The position numbers were made by a program, and so were the translations under genes. 64,000 nt of DNA, taken from positions 248,001 through 312,000 of the forward strand of contig CAVTZG010000013.1 in assembly GCA_963739135.1 (NCBI GenBank), read 5' to 3'. Below are positions 28,727 through 38,441 of this stretch, in pieces. Source of the DNA: Palsa-504 sp963739135. GTDB taxonomy: Bacteria > Actinomycetota > Actinomycetes > Streptosporangiales > Streptosporangiaceae. The notes beneath the pieces are model-generated. The model was not told the DNA's origin. It ran no database searches and saw nothing but the letters and a program-made list of their open reading frames with translations. The stretch's first letter is position 1; every line of letters begins with the position of its first letter.

Positions 28727-29467
28727 GTGCTCGTCGCGGGGTTCCCAGCAGGCGCGTTTGCCGCCAACTGTTATGTCATTGCGACCGCACCGGGCGAACA
28801 GTGCGTGATCGTCGACCCCGGCCAGGACGCCGAACCGGGGATCGAGGAGATCCTGGCTGCCCACCGGCTCAGCCCGGCCGCGGTCCTGCTCACCCACGGC
28901 CACATCGACCATGTGTGGTCGGTTGCCCCGGTCTGCGGGGCAAAGGGTATCCCCGCCTACATTCATCCGGCCGACCGCGCATTGCTCAGCGACCCGACAA
29001 AGGGTTTCTCGCTGGGGACCGGGCAGGAACTGTTCGGCGGGATGAAATTCACCGAGCCTGATGACGTAAAAGAACTGACCGACGGCATGGTGCTGAGCCT
29101 GGTGGGTCTGGAGATCGTCGTGAATCACGCGCCCGGCCATACCGAAGGGTCGGTGACATTCCGGTTGCCGGTCGGGACTGCCGGAGCCGATGAGCCCATT
29201 ACGGCACAAGGCAAAAGCAAAATAGACGAACCGATCGACGTATTGTTCTCCGGTGACCTGCTGTTCGCCGGGTCGATCGGCCGGACGGACCTGCCCGGCG
29301 GGGACTACGCCACGATCCTGCGCAGCCTGGCCCGGGTCTGCCTGACCCTGCCCGACGAGACCGTCGTGTTGTCCGGGCACGGCCCGCAGACGACCATCGG
29401 CCGGGAGCGGCGCACCAATCCGTTCCTGACGGGCCTGTCGGACGACGGCCCGCATCGGGGGCTGTGA
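28727..29467 (+). CDS. Metallo-beta-lactamase-fold hydrolase (glyoxalase II-like)
   Basis: 246 residues. The zinc motif is THGHIDH, with later ligands in HAPGHTEGS, FSGDLLF and LSGHGPQT, so the binuclear site is complete. The homologue at this place in Mycobacterium (Rv2581c) is annotated as a glyoxalase II, but the substrate here is inferred only. The GTG start at 28727 has AAAGGA 5-6 bases upstream. In many relatives hisS comes next; here aspS follows directly. Confidence 0.88.
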   Translation: MLVAGFPAGAFAANCYVIATAPGEQCVIVDPGQDAEPGIEEILAAHRLSPAAVLLTHGHIDHVWSVAPVCGAKGIPAYIHPADRALLSDPTKGFSLGTGQELFGGMKFTEPDDVKELTDGMVLSLVGLEIVVNHAPGHTEGSVTFRLPVGTAGADEPITAQGKSKIDEPIDVLFSGDLLFAGSIGRTDLPGGDYATILRSLARVCLTLPDETVVLSGHGPQTTIGRERRTNPFLTGLSDDGPHRGL

Positions 29468-29504
29468 CCCCGGGCAGCGGCCAGGTGACCGGGGCGAGCA
29501 GCCC

Positions 29505-29520
29505 GGCCCGTTCGGATAAA
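29505..29520 (-). repeat. Dispersed GCCGAACGGGCCGTG motif, shortened copy
   Basis: GGCCCGTTCGGATAAA matches the minus orientation of the motif seen at 43331-43349 with one base missing. Between the metallohydrolase gene and aspS. Confidence 0.4.
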
Positions 29521-29587
29521 AAGGTCTTTTGACAATACCGATGAGCGGCACCGGCGGCGGTGCGGCCGGTGAAAGGGGCAGAGCTCG

Positions 29588-31345
29588 ATGATCCGCACCC
29601 ATGAGGCGGGGACGCTGCGGGCGTCGCACGCGGGCGAGCACGTGGTGCTGGCTGGCTGGGTCGCCCGGCGCCGGGACCACGGCGGCGTGGTCTTCATCGA
29701 CCTGCGGGACGCCAGCGGCGTCGTGCAGGTCGTGTGGCGCGGCGAGGAGGCCCCGTCCCCGGCTGGCGGGGCCCACGAGCTGCGTGCGGAGTTCTGCGTG
29801 CTGGTGACCGGGGAGGTACGGACCAGGCCCGCCGGGAACGAGAACCCGGAGCTGCCCACCGGCCAGGTCGAGGTGATCGCGGACGAGGTCGAGGTGCTGA
29901 GCGAGGCCGAGCCGCTGCCGTTCCCCGTCGAGGGATCAGCCGAGGTCAGCGAGGACATCCGGCTCAAGTACCGCTACCTGGACATCAGGCGCGAGGACAC
30001 CGCGCGGGCCTTGCGGGTCCGGTCGCAGGCCGCCTACCTGCTGTCCGACGTGATGCGCGAGCACCGGTTCGTGAACGTGGAGACCCCGTACCTGACCCGG
30101 TCCACCCCTGAGGGAGCACGCGACTTCCTGGTCCCGGTGCGGCTGCGGCCGGGCAACTGGTACGCGCTGCCGCAGTCGCCGCAGCTGTTCAAGCAGCTGC
30201 TCATGGTGGGCGGCCTGGAGCGCTACTACCAGCTGGCCCGGTGCTTCAGGGACGAGGACTTCCGCAAGGACCGGCAGCCGGAGTTCACCCAGATCGACGT
30301 GGAGATGTCGTTCGTCACCCGCGAGGACGTCATCCGGGTGGCCGAGGACGTGGTGGCCCGGCTGTGGTCCGAGCTGGCCGGGTACGAGGTACCCAGGCCG
30401 CTGCCGCGGATGACGTACGCCGAGGCCATGGCGCGGTTCGGATCGGACAAGCCCGACCTGCGTTTCTCCTGCGAGCTGACCGACCTGACCGAGTACTTCG
30501 CGGCCACCGCGTTCCGCGTGTTCCAGGCGCCCTATGTCGGGGCCGTGGTCATGCCGGGCGGCGCCTCGCAGTCACGGCGGGAACTGGATGGGTGGCAGGA
30601 GTGGGCGCGGTCGCGGGGCGCCCGCGGCCTGGCCTACGCGCTGATCACCCCGGACGGCGAGATCGGCGGCCCGGTGGCCAAGAACCTGTCCGACGCCGAA
30701 CGCTCCGGGCTGGCCGACGCCACCGGCGCCGCGCCGGGTGACTGCGTGTTCTTCGCGGCCGGCCCGCCGTCGGCGTCCCGGGAGCTGCTGGGCGCGGCGC
30801 GGCTGGAGATCGGGCGCCGATGCGGCCTGATCGACTCCTCGGCCTGGTCGTTTCTGTGGGTGGTCGACGCGCCGATGTTCGAGGAGGACGGATCCGGCGG
30901 CTGGACCTCGGTGCATCACCCGTTCACCGCGCCGCTGCCCGAGTGGACGGACAAGTTCGTCGCCGAGCCGGGCGGCGCGCTGGCCGACGCTTACGACATC
31001 GTGTGCAACGGGTACGAGATCGGCGGCGGGTCGATCCGTATCCACAAGTCCTCGATGCAGCAGGCTGTGTTCGACGTGATCGGCCTGTCGCCCGCCGAGG
31101 CGCGGTCGCAGTTCGGGTTCCTGCTCGACGCGTTCAAATACGGTCCGCCGCCGCACGGCGGCATCGCGTTCGGCTGGGACCGGGTGTGCATGCTGCTGGC
31201 CGGCGCCGAGGCGATCCGCGACGTGATCGCGTTCCCCAAGGCCGCCTCCGGCCTCGACCCCCTCACCGGCGCGCCCACCCCGATCACCCCCGCCCAGCGC
31301 CGCGAAGCCGGCATCGACGCCCAGCCCGTCCCCCCGCCCTCCTAA
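29588..31345 (+). CDS. aspS: Aspartate-tRNA ligase
   Basis: 585 residues, bacterial-type class II enzyme. An N-terminal OB anticodon-binding domain (VVLAGWVARRRDHGGVVFID), motif 2 (YYQLARCFRDEDFRKDRQPE), the inserted GAD domain (about 280-420) and motif 3 (GGIAFGWDRVCMLLAG) are all present. AAAGGGG lies about 9 bases before the ATG. Whether it is discriminating or also makes Asp-tRNA-Asn cannot be judged from this. It stands alone between the metallohydrolase and rarA. Confidence 0.97.
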   Translation: MIRTHEAGTLRASHAGEHVVLAGWVARRRDHGGVVFIDLRDASGVVQVVWRGEEAPSPAGGAHELRAEFCVLVTGEVRTRPAGNENPELPTGQVEVIADEVEVLSEAEPLPFPVEGSAEVSEDIRLKYRYLDIRREDTARALRVRSQAAYLLSDVMREHRFVNVETPYLTRSTPEGARDFLVPVRLRPGNWYALPQSPQLFKQLLMVGGLERYYQLARCFRDEDFRKDRQPEFTQIDVEMSFVTREDVIRVAEDVVARLWSELAGYEVPRPLPRMTYAEAMARFGSDKPDLRFSCELTDLTEYFAATAFRVFQAPYVGAVVMPGGASQSRRELDGWQEWARSRGARGLAYALITPDGEIGGPVAKNLSDAERSGLADATGAAPGDCVFFAAGPPSASRELLGAARLEIGRRCGLIDSSAWSFLWVVDAPMFEEDGSGGWTSVHHPFTAPLPEWTDKFVAEPGGALADAYDIVCNGYEIGGGSIRIHKSSMQQAVFDVIGLSPAEARSQFGFLLDAFKYGPPPHGGIAFGWDRVCMLLAGAEAIRDVIAFPKAASGLDPLTGAPTPITPAQRREAGIDAQPVPPPS

Positions 31346-31361
31346 CCCCTGCGGATCTGCC

Positions 31362-31370
31362 TGTGGATAA
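31362..31370 (-). promoter_or_regulatory. DnaA box upstream of rarA
   Basis: TGTGGATAA on the plus strand is the exact complement of the consensus TTATCCACA. A single box, 56 bases before rarA. A TATAAC hexamer at 31397-31402 may be the -10 of rarA. Confidence 0.45.
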
Positions 31371-31425
31371 CTCGCGTCCGGTTGTGGCGGACGTGGTATA
31401 ACACCAGCCGGGATAAGGTCGGAGG

Positions 31426-32781
31426 ATGGCCGGAGTAGATACGGGCCAGTCCGAGAGCCTGTTCGATGAAGCGGAAACCACGGCCGCCCAGGCGGCCGCG
31501 CCGCTGGCCGTCCGGATGCGGCCGCGCAGCCTGGACGAGGTGATCGGGCAACGGCACCTGACCGGCGCGGGCACGCCGTTCCGCAAGCTGATCGACAACG
31601 ACGCGCCGATGTCACTATTGCTGTGGGGCCCGCCCGGCACTGGCAAGACCACGCTGGCCTACGTGGTCAGCCAGGTGACCAAGCGTCGGTTCGTGGAGCT
31701 GTCGGCGGTCAGCGCCGGGGTCAAGGACGTGCGGGCGGCCGTCGACGCGGCCCGCCGCACCCTGGGCATGAGCGGAAAGCAGACCGTGCTGTTCATCGAC
31801 GAGGTGCACCGGTTCTCCAAGACCCAGCAGGACGCGCTGCTGCCTGCGGTGGAGAACCGCTGGGTCTCGTTCATCGGCGCGACCACGGAGAACCCGTTCT
31901 TCTCGGTCGTGTCCCCACTGCTGTCCCGGTCGCTGCTGCTGACCCTGCAGCCGCTGTCCGACGACGACGTGCGCGAGGTCATCAGCCGGGCGCTCACCGA
32001 TCCGCGCGGGCTGGACGGCACCGTCACGCTCGACGACGCGGCCGCCGACCACCTGATCCGGCTGGCGGGCGGGGACGCCCGGCGCACGCTCACCTACCTC
32101 GAGGCGGCCGCGCTCGGGCTGCCCAAGGGCGGCCGGATCGATGTCGAGGCCCTCGAGCGCGCGGTGGACCGGGCCGCGGTCCGCTACGACCGTGACGGGG
32201 ACCAGCACTACGACGTGATCAGCGCGTTCATCAAGTCCATGCGGGGCAGCGACGTGGACGCGGCGCTGCACTACCTGGCCCGGATGATCGCCGCGGGGGA
32301 GGACCCCCGGTTCATCGCCAGGCGGCTCATCGTGCACGCCAGCGAGGACGTCGGCATGGCCGACCCCACCACGCTGCAGACCGCGGTCGCGGCGGCGCAG
32401 GCCGTGGAGCTCGTCGGGCTGCCCGAGGCCCGGATCAACCTGGCCCAGGCCGTGATTCACATCTCGCTGGCGCCCAAGTCCAACGCGGTGATCAAGGCCA
32501 TCACCGCGGCCGACGCGGACGTCCGGGCGGGCCTGGTGGGCGCTGTGCCAGCGCACCTACGCGACTCGCACTATCCTGGGGCGGGCAAGGTCGGCCACGG
32601 TGAGGGCTACCTCTACCCGCACGACTTCGATGACGGCATCGTCGCGCAGCGCTACGCTCCGGATTCGGTGGCGGATCGCACCTACTACGAGCCGTCTGGG
32701 CATGGCCTGGAAGCCCGCGTCGCCGAACGCGCCGGGCGGATCCGGGCCATCCTCCGCAAAACGAACAAGGAGCAGCCATGA
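31426..32781 (+). CDS. rarA: Replication-associated recombination protein A (RarA/MgsA) AAA+ ATPase
   Basis: 451 residues. Walker A is WGPPGTGKTT, Walker B is LFIDEVHRF, sensor 1 is GATTENPFF, and the C-terminal tetramerisation domain follows (MRGSDVDAALHYLARM onward). It acts at stalled replication forks with SSB. The N-terminal 20 residues are variable and acidic. GGAGG lies directly before the ATG, with AAGG 7 bases upstream as the more likely site. A DnaA box sits in the short upstream region. Confidence 0.96.
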   Translation: MAGVDTGQSESLFDEAETTAAQAAAPLAVRMRPRSLDEVIGQRHLTGAGTPFRKLIDNDAPMSLLLWGPPGTGKTTLAYVVSQVTKRRFVELSAVSAGVKDVRAAVDAARRTLGMSGKQTVLFIDEVHRFSKTQQDALLPAVENRWVSFIGATTENPFFSVVSPLLSRSLLLTLQPLSDDDVREVISRALTDPRGLDGTVTLDDAAADHLIRLAGGDARRTLTYLEAAALGLPKGGRIDVEALERAVDRAAVRYDRDGDQHYDVISAFIKSMRGSDVDAALHYLARMIAAGEDPRFIARRLIVHASEDVGMADPTTLQTAVAAAQAVELVGLPEARINLAQAVIHISLAPKSNAVIKAITAADADVRAGLVGAVPAHLRDSHYPGAGKVGHGEGYLYPHDFDDGIVAQRYAPDSVADRTYYEPSGHGLEARVAERAGRIRAILRKTNKEQP

Positions 32782-32862
32782 CGCGGACGGGCCAGTCATG
32801 AGGACGGCACAGCCAGGCAGCGGGATGGAACGCGGGGAGCTGGCCCGGGGGGAGGCCGCCCG

Positions 32863-33312
32863 ATGATACGCAGGGGCTTCTGGCTGACCGTCGGGGCGGT
32901 GGCCGGGATAATGGGCTACCGGCGTGTCTCCGCCGTCGGCCGCCGGCTGTCTGCCAGCCTCAACCCCGGAACCGCGACCGGAGCCGGAGCCGGAGCCGGG
33001 AGCGGGAGCGGGGCCGGAACCGCGGCCCGGGCCGCGCTCGTGTCCGGCAGAACGCTGGCTCGCGGCGGGCGGCTGACCGGGCGGGGAACGTTGAGCCTGG
33101 CCGCGGAGACCTTCCGGTTCGCGCGGGACGTGCGGGACGGCATGGAGCTGTACAAGGCCCGGCAGTCCGCGCCCGTGGGCTCTACTACCCTCGGAGCACG
33201 AGACCATGAGCCGCGGGAGCTCGAACCGCCGCGCCAAGAGCAGCGAGAGCCGCGAGAGCCGGCCCGGCGGCTCACGACCAACCACGACCTTCGACCCAAG
33301 GATGGCCGCTGA
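32863..33312 (+). CDS. DUF6167-like small membrane protein upstream of alaS
   Basis: 149 residues. The opening MIRRGFWLTVGAVAGIMGYR matches the actinobacterial family found just upstream of alaS in streptomycetes, with a single short membrane helix. The middle holds a Gly/Ala/Ser run coded by a hexanucleotide repeat (about 32980-33015), and the C-terminus is charged and probably disordered. Function unknown. GGGGGGAGG lies 7 bases before the ATG. The stop shares a base with the alaS ATG. The DUF948 gene usual at this locus is not visible; only a 22-codon ORF (32798-32866) lies before it. Confidence 0.7.
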   Translation: MIRRGFWLTVGAVAGIMGYRRVSAVGRRLSASLNPGTATGAGAGAGSGSGAGTAARAALVSGRTLARGGRLTGRGTLSLAAETFRFARDVRDGMELYKARQSAPVGSTTLGARDHEPRELEPPRQEQREPREPARRLTTNHDLRPKDGR

Positions 33313-36044
33313 TGGAGTCGGCAGAGATCGCCCGCCGCTTCCTTGCCTATTTCAAGCAGCAAGGGCACGCCATCGTGCCTTCGGCCTCCCTGGTCGCCGA
33401 TGATCCCACGGTGCTGTTCGTCATCGCCGGCATGCAGCCGTTCAAGCCCTACCTGCTCGGCCAGCAGACGCCGCCGTACCGGCGGGTGGCCGACGTGCAG
33501 AAGTGCGTGCGGACTCTGGACATCGAAGAAGTGGGCAAGACCACCAGGCACGCCACGTTCTTCCAGATGCTGGGCAACTGGTCGTTCGGCGACTACTTCA
33601 AGGAAGGCGCGATCACCTTCGCCTGGGAGCTGCTGACCAAGTCCGAGGCCGACGGCGGCTTCGGGTTCGGTGAAAGCAAGCTATGGGCCACGATCTTGCA
33701 CGGCGACGACGAGGCGTTCGCCATCTGGCGGGATCAGATCGGCCTGCCCGAGGAGCGGATCCAGGCCCGCGGCCTGGCCGACAACTACTGGCACATGGGC
33801 GTGCCCGGCCCCGGCGGCCCGTGCTCGGAGATCTACTACGACCGCGGGCCCGAATACGGCCGCGACGGCGGCCCGGCGGCGGATGAGGACCGCTTCCTCG
33901 AGGTCTGGAACCTGGTCTTCATGCAGGACCAGCTGAGCAAGGTCCGGGCCAAGGACGACTTCGACATCGAGGGCCTGCTGCCGTCCAAGAACGTCGACAC
34001 TGGGATGGGCCTGGAACGGATGGCCTCCATCCTGCAGGGTGTCGACAACCTGTACGAGATCGACACCACCTGGAAGATCCTGGACCGGGCGGCCGAGCTG
34101 ACCGAGCAGAGCTACGGCCGGGAGCTGAAGGCCGACGTGGCCCTGCGGGTGATCGCCGACCACGTGCGCAGCGCGGTGATGCTGGTCGAGGACGGTGTGC
34201 TGCCGGGCAACGAGGGCCGCGGCTACGTGCTGCGACGCATCGTCCGGCGCAGCATCAGGAACCTGCGCCTGCTGGCCGGCGGCCAGCGCGGCGGCGGGGG
34301 TTCGCCCACCGGCGAGCGTTTCCTGCACGAGCTCGCCGGAGTTGCCATCGAGGCCATGGCGCCGCTGTACCCCGAGCTGCGCCGCGACGCCGCGAACATC
34401 CACACCGTCATCGACGCCGAAGAGGCCGCGTTCGGCAGCACGCTGCGGACCGGCACGGCCATCTTCGAGGCCGCGGTGGAGGAGAACCGGCGCAGGAACC
34501 TGGCCACAATCTCCGGCCCCCAGGCCTTCCAGCTGCACGACACCTACGGCTTCCCGATCGACCTGACCCTGGAGATGGCCGCCGAGCAGGGCCTGTCGGT
34601 GGACGAAGAAGGCTTCCGCCGACTGATGAGCGAGCAGAAGGAGCGCGCCCGCCGCGACGCGGCCGAGAAGAAGACCGGCAATGTCGACATCTCGGTCTTC
34701 GCCGACATGCTCGAGCGGTCCGGCTCGGTCACCTTCACCGGTTATGACCAGGTGTCCGGTGAGGCCACGGTCCTCGGCCTGCTGGTGGACGGCATCCCGG
34801 TCCCGAGCGCGGGCGCAGGCACCGAACTCGACGTGGTGCTCGACCGCACCCCCTTCTACGCCGAGGGCGGCGGCCAGCTCGCCGACGCGGGCACGATCAC
34901 GGTGGACAGCGGCGTGATCGACGTCTTCGACGTGCAGACCCCGCTGACCGGGCTCATCGTGCACCGCGGCCGGGTCGTCTCCGGGGAGGTCGTCACCGGC
35001 GCGCCCGCGCACGCGGAGATTGACATCGAGCGCCGCCGCGCCCTGTCCCGGTCGCACACCGCCACCCACCTGGTGCACCGGGCCCTGCGCAGCGCGCTGG
35101 GGGAGTCCGCGGCCCAGGCCGGCTCGGAGAACTCGCCCGGCCGCCTGCGGTTCGACTTCACCGCCCAGGGCGCGGTCCCGCTGTCGGTACTGCGGGACAG
35201 CGAGGACGAAGTCAACGCGGTGCTGGTCAACGACCTCGGCGTGCGCGCCTTCTACACCACCCAGGAAGAGGCCCGCGAGATGGGGGCGCTGGCACTGTTC
35301 GGGGAGAAGTACGGCGACCGGGTCCGGGTGGTAGAGGTCGGTGACTACTCCAGGGAGCTGTGCGGCGGCACCCACGTGGCCAGGTCCGGCCAGCTCGGCC
35401 TGGTCAAGGTGCTGGGCGAGGCGTCCATCGGCTCGGGCGTGCGCCGTATCGAGGCCCTGGTCGGCCTGGACGCGTTCCGCTTCCTGGCCCGGGAGAGCGT
35501 GCTGGTCAACCAGCTCAGCGAGCAGCTCAAGGCGCCGCGTGAGCAGCTGCCTGAGCGGATCTCCACCGTGCTGACCAGGCTGCGCGACGCCGAGCGTGAA
35601 CTGCAGAAGCTGCGCGCCGCCCGGCTGCTCGAATCGGCCGGCGAGATCGCCGCCGGGGCCGAAGACATCAGCGGGATGGCCCTGGTCACGCACCGCGTGC
35701 CTGACGGGACCGAACCCGATGACATCCGCAAGCTGGCCCTGGACGTGCGCGGCCGGGTGCCGCGCGGCCGGCCCGCGGTGGTCATGATCGTCGGCGTGCC
35801 CGCCGACCGGCCGGTCGTGGTGATCGCGGTCAACGAGGCGGGCCGGGGCTTCGGCCTGTCGGCCGGCACCCTGGTCGGGGTGGCCGCGCGGGCGCTCGGC
35901 GGAGGCGGCGGCGGGAAGCCGGATGTCGCTCAGGGTGGCGGGGCTCCGATCACCGCGCCGTCACCCGGCGGCCGGGACGTGATCGATGAGGCATTTGATG
36001 CCGTTCGTGGTGCTTTGCGGGACATACACGGGTCCGGTAGGTAA
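33312..36044 (+). CDS. alaS: Alanine-tRNA ligase
   Basis: 910 residues. The class II core runs from MESAEIARRFLAYFKQQGH through HATFFQMLGNWSFGDYFK and TGMGLERM; the editing domain has HTATHLVHRALR and the Cys-His zinc block CGGTHVARSG; a C-terminal DHHA1 domain (VMIVGVPADRPVVVIAV) completes it. It is slightly longer than E. coli AlaRS because of an insert in the C-terminal linker (GGGGGKPDVAQGGG). It overlaps the small membrane gene upstream and is followed by ruvX and mltG, the usual actinobacterial order. Confidence 0.98.
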   Translation: MESAEIARRFLAYFKQQGHAIVPSASLVADDPTVLFVIAGMQPFKPYLLGQQTPPYRRVADVQKCVRTLDIEEVGKTTRHATFFQMLGNWSFGDYFKEGAITFAWELLTKSEADGGFGFGESKLWATILHGDDEAFAIWRDQIGLPEERIQARGLADNYWHMGVPGPGGPCSEIYYDRGPEYGRDGGPAADEDRFLEVWNLVFMQDQLSKVRAKDDFDIEGLLPSKNVDTGMGLERMASILQGVDNLYEIDTTWKILDRAAELTEQSYGRELKADVALRVIADHVRSAVMLVEDGVLPGNEGRGYVLRRIVRRSIRNLRLLAGGQRGGGGSPTGERFLHELAGVAIEAMAPLYPELRRDAANIHTVIDAEEAAFGSTLRTGTAIFEAAVEENRRRNLATISGPQAFQLHDTYGFPIDLTLEMAAEQGLSVDEEGFRRLMSEQKERARRDAAEKKTGNVDISVFADMLERSGSVTFTGYDQVSGEATVLGLLVDGIPVPSAGAGTELDVVLDRTPFYAEGGGQLADAGTITVDSGVIDVFDVQTPLTGLIVHRGRVVSGEVVTGAPAHAEIDIERRRALSRSHTATHLVHRALRSALGESAAQAGSENSPGRLRFDFTAQGAVPLSVLRDSEDEVNAVLVNDLGVRAFYTTQEEAREMGALALFGEKYGDRVRVVEVGDYSRELCGGTHVARSGQLGLVKVLGEASIGSGVRRIEALVGLDAFRFLARESVLVNQLSEQLKAPREQLPERISTVLTRLRDAERELQKLRAARLLESAGEIAAGAEDISGMALVTHRVPDGTEPDDIRKLALDVRGRVPRGRPAVVMIVGVPADRPVVVIAVNEAGRGFGLSAGTLVGVAARALGGGGGGKPDVAQGGGAPITAPSPGGRDVIDEAFDAVRGALRDIHGSGR

Positions 36045-36158
36045 CGTATTGCCATGCTTCTGCGCCCTAGCGGGGCCGGGTCACGCCCTGCCCGGGCCTG
36101 GCCTGCTGCGAGGCGGCCTGCGCGCTGCTCGCTCGCTGCTTCCGGCATCCGCCTTCCG

Positions 36159-36629
36159 GTGAGGCGGGGCGTACGCCTGGCGGTCGACGCGGGCTCGGTA
36201 CGGATCGGCGTGGCGCGCAGCGACCCGGCCGGCATCCTGGCCAGCCCGCTGGCCGTGGTCAGGTCGGGCCCGGGTGCGCTGGACGAACTGGCCCGGCTGA
36301 CCGCAGGCGCGGACGTGATCGAGGTCGTCGTCGGCCTGCCGACCACGCTGTCCGGCCGCGAAGGCGCCGCGGCGGCCACCGCACGGAGCTTCGCCGCGGA
36401 CCTGGCTGGCCGGATCACGCCGGTCCCGGTGCGGCTGGTCGACGAGCGGTTCACCACCACCCAGGCCCATGAGGCGCTGCGCCGCGGCGGGAAGGACGCC
36501 CGTGCCCGCCGCGAGGTCGTCGACGCCGCCGCGGCCGCAGTGCTGCTGCAAGCCGCCCTGGATACCGAACGCGCGACCGGGCGCCCCCCGGGCCAGCCAG
36601 TGACCGTGAACGGGAGTGCCAGCGGGTGA
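36159..36629 (+). CDS. ruvX: Putative pre-16S rRNA nuclease RuvX/YqgF
   Basis: 156 residues from the GTG at 36159. RNase-H-like fold: the first acid is in RLAVDAGSVRIGVA, then VVGLPTTLSGREG, LVDERFTTTQAHE and the final aspartate in REVVDAAAAAVLLQ. Proposed to mature the 16S rRNA 5' end. An in-frame ATG at 36054 would add 35 Arg/Ala-rich residues not typical of the family. Neither start has a strong ribosome site, so the start is uncertain. It overlaps mltG by 4 bases (GTGA). Confidence 0.85.
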   Translation: MRRGVRLAVDAGSVRIGVARSDPAGILASPLAVVRSGPGALDELARLTAGADVIEVVVGLPTTLSGREGAAAATARSFAADLAGRITPVPVRLVDERFTTTQAHEALRRGGKDARARREVVDAAAAAVLLQAALDTERATGRPPGQPVTVNGSASG

Positions 36630-38338
36630 GCGAGAACGGAAACACCTGGCCCCCGCCCCGAGGCTCGCGCGGTTACCAGCAGTTCCCAGATCCCCGTGCT
36701 GGCCAGGGCGGTCCTGCCGCTCCAGGCTGGCAATCGCCGCCGGGCTGGCTTGACCCCAGGGACCCCGAGGACCCCAGGGATCCTAGAGATCGCAGAGACC
36801 CCAGAGATCGCAGAGACCCTCAGGGCGCCTCGCGACCGCCACGCACCGGTAGCCACCGGCGCCCCGATGGGCAAGAATGGCCTCCGCAGCCCCCGCGCTC
36901 ACTGCCGCCCGGCTACGAGCCGCTGCACCACGAGCCTCGGCATCGCGATCCCCGGGTCGCGGACGAGCCGCGCACCGAGGACCCGGCGTGGCGGCGGACC
37001 CAGCAGGACCCCCGTCTCGAGACGGGCGGATGGCATCCCGGAGGGCCTGCGCAAGCCAGCTACGAAGGGCCCGCCGGCGGCTACCCACCCGGCCAGGATC
37101 CCGGCGACGAGGACCCCGGCGACCGGTACGAGGATGAGGCCGGGGACACGTTCGTCCCGGGCTTCGGCCGCTACGACGACGAGGACAAGGACGAGGACAC
37201 CTACCCCAGTCAGCGGCGTGGCGGGCGCGGCCAGGCCAAGCCCCGGCCAGCCTCCCGGGGCAGGAGCCGGCCAGAGTCCAGTCGCCCACGCCGGCGCCGG
37301 ATCCGCTGGATCGCGCCCCTGGCCGCCCTGCTGGTCATCCTCATCCCGGTCGCCATCGGCGGTGCCTACGGCTACAGCTTCTACATGAACAAGTACCACC
37401 CAGCCGACTACTCAGGGGCGGGCACGGGCTACCTCGTGGTCCAGGTCACCGCGGGTGACACGCCGACCAGCCTCGCGCCGAAGCTGCAGCAGCTCGGCGT
37501 GGTGGCCAGCGCCCGGGCGTTCGTCCTGGCCGCCGAGCACAGCTCGAGCTCGGCCGGCCTGCTGCCCGGCTTCTACGGCATGCACGAGCACATGAAGGCG
37601 TCGCTGGCTTACGCGCTGCTGCTCGACCCGAAGGACCTGGTCGAGATCCCGGTCACCATTCCCGAAGGCTGGCGGCTCAGCCAGATCGTGGCCTGGCTCG
37701 GCGCCAAGTCCGGCATTCCGGCCAGCGCCTACAGCAAGGTGCTCAAGGACCCGGCGTCGCTGCACCTGCCGGGGTACGCGAACGGCAAGCCCGAGGGTTA
37801 CCTGTTCCCCGCCACCTATGACGTACTGCCGCACGAGACCGCGCTCGGCGTGCTGACCGCCATGGTGCAGCGGTTCGACCAGGAAGCGGCGGCGGTCAAC
37901 CTGCCGGCGGCCGCCAGCCACGTGCACCTGACCGAGGGCCAGGTGATCATCATGGCCAGCCTGGTGCAGGCCGAGGGCGGCCGGCTGTCCGACTACTCGA
38001 AGATCGCCCGGGTGATCTACAACCGGCTGGCCCAGGGCATGCCGCTGCAGCTGGACAGCACGGTGCTGTACGGCCTGAACACCTACGGCATCATCGCTAG
38101 CGACGCGCAGCTCAACAGCCCGTCGCCGTACAACACCTACCGGCACACGGGCCTGCCCCCCGGCCCGATCGACAGCCCGGGCAACGCGGCCATCCAGGCC
38201 GTGCTGAACCCGGCGGCCGGCAACTGGCTGTACTTCGTGACCGTGAACCCGAAGACCGGCGAGACCCTGTTCACCTCGAGCCAGGCCCAGTTCCAGCAGT
38301 ACCGGGCCGAGCTTGAGCACAACCTGGGCCAAGGCTGA
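36626..38338 (+). CDS. mltG: Endolytic transglycosylase MltG (YceG)
   Basis: 570 residues. A long cytoplasmic disordered leader (about 1-215) contains Asp-Pro-Arg repeats near residue 45 and many prolines. A membrane helix (WIAPLAALLVILIPVAIGG) follows, then the extracytoplasmic YceG domain with a LysM-like start and the catalytic glutamate in MASLVQAEGGRLSDYSKIA. It cuts nascent peptidoglycan strands. The leader is much longer than in E. coli, as is usual in actinobacteria. In relatives aroE follows; here conserved order stops and a repeat element comes next. Confidence 0.93.
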   Translation: MSENGNTWPPPRGSRGYQQFPDPRAGQGGPAAPGWQSPPGWLDPRDPEDPRDPRDRRDPRDRRDPQGASRPPRTGSHRRPDGQEWPPQPPRSLPPGYEPLHHEPRHRDPRVADEPRTEDPAWRRTQQDPRLETGGWHPGGPAQASYEGPAGGYPPGQDPGDEDPGDRYEDEAGDTFVPGFGRYDDEDKDEDTYPSQRRGGRGQAKPRPASRGRSRPESSRPRRRRIRWIAPLAALLVILIPVAIGGAYGYSFYMNKYHPADYSGAGTGYLVVQVTAGDTPTSLAPKLQQLGVVASARAFVLAAEHSSSSAGLLPGFYGMHEHMKASLAYALLLDPKDLVEIPVTIPEGWRLSQIVAWLGAKSGIPASAYSKVLKDPASLHLPGYANGKPEGYLFPATYDVLPHETALGVLTAMVQRFDQEAAAVNLPAAASHVHLTEGQVIIMASLVQAEGGRLSDYSKIARVIYNRLAQGMPLQLDSTVLYGLNTYGIIASDAQLNSPSPYNTYRHTGLPPGPIDSPGNAAIQAVLNPAAGNWLYFVTVNPKTGETLFTSSQAQFQQYRAELEHNLGQG

Positions 38339-38441
38339 CCGGCGCCAGGCCCGTAGCCGCCAGCCCCATCAACCGCCCCACAGGCACCTGTGGCCGCACT
38401 CGTAGCGCCATCCGCGGCCTCAGCCGCACCTGCATAGGTAA

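Noticed and set aside
29520..29560. aspS promoter using TTGACA at 29529-29534
   Set aside because: No acceptable -10 box lies 16-18 bases downstream; the region there is all GC.
32798..32866. 22-codon ORF between rarA and the DUF6167-like gene
   Set aside because: It overlaps the next start (ATGA), which is suggestive, but it is too short and featureless to support as a gene; it may be a remnant of the DUF948 gene usual at this place.
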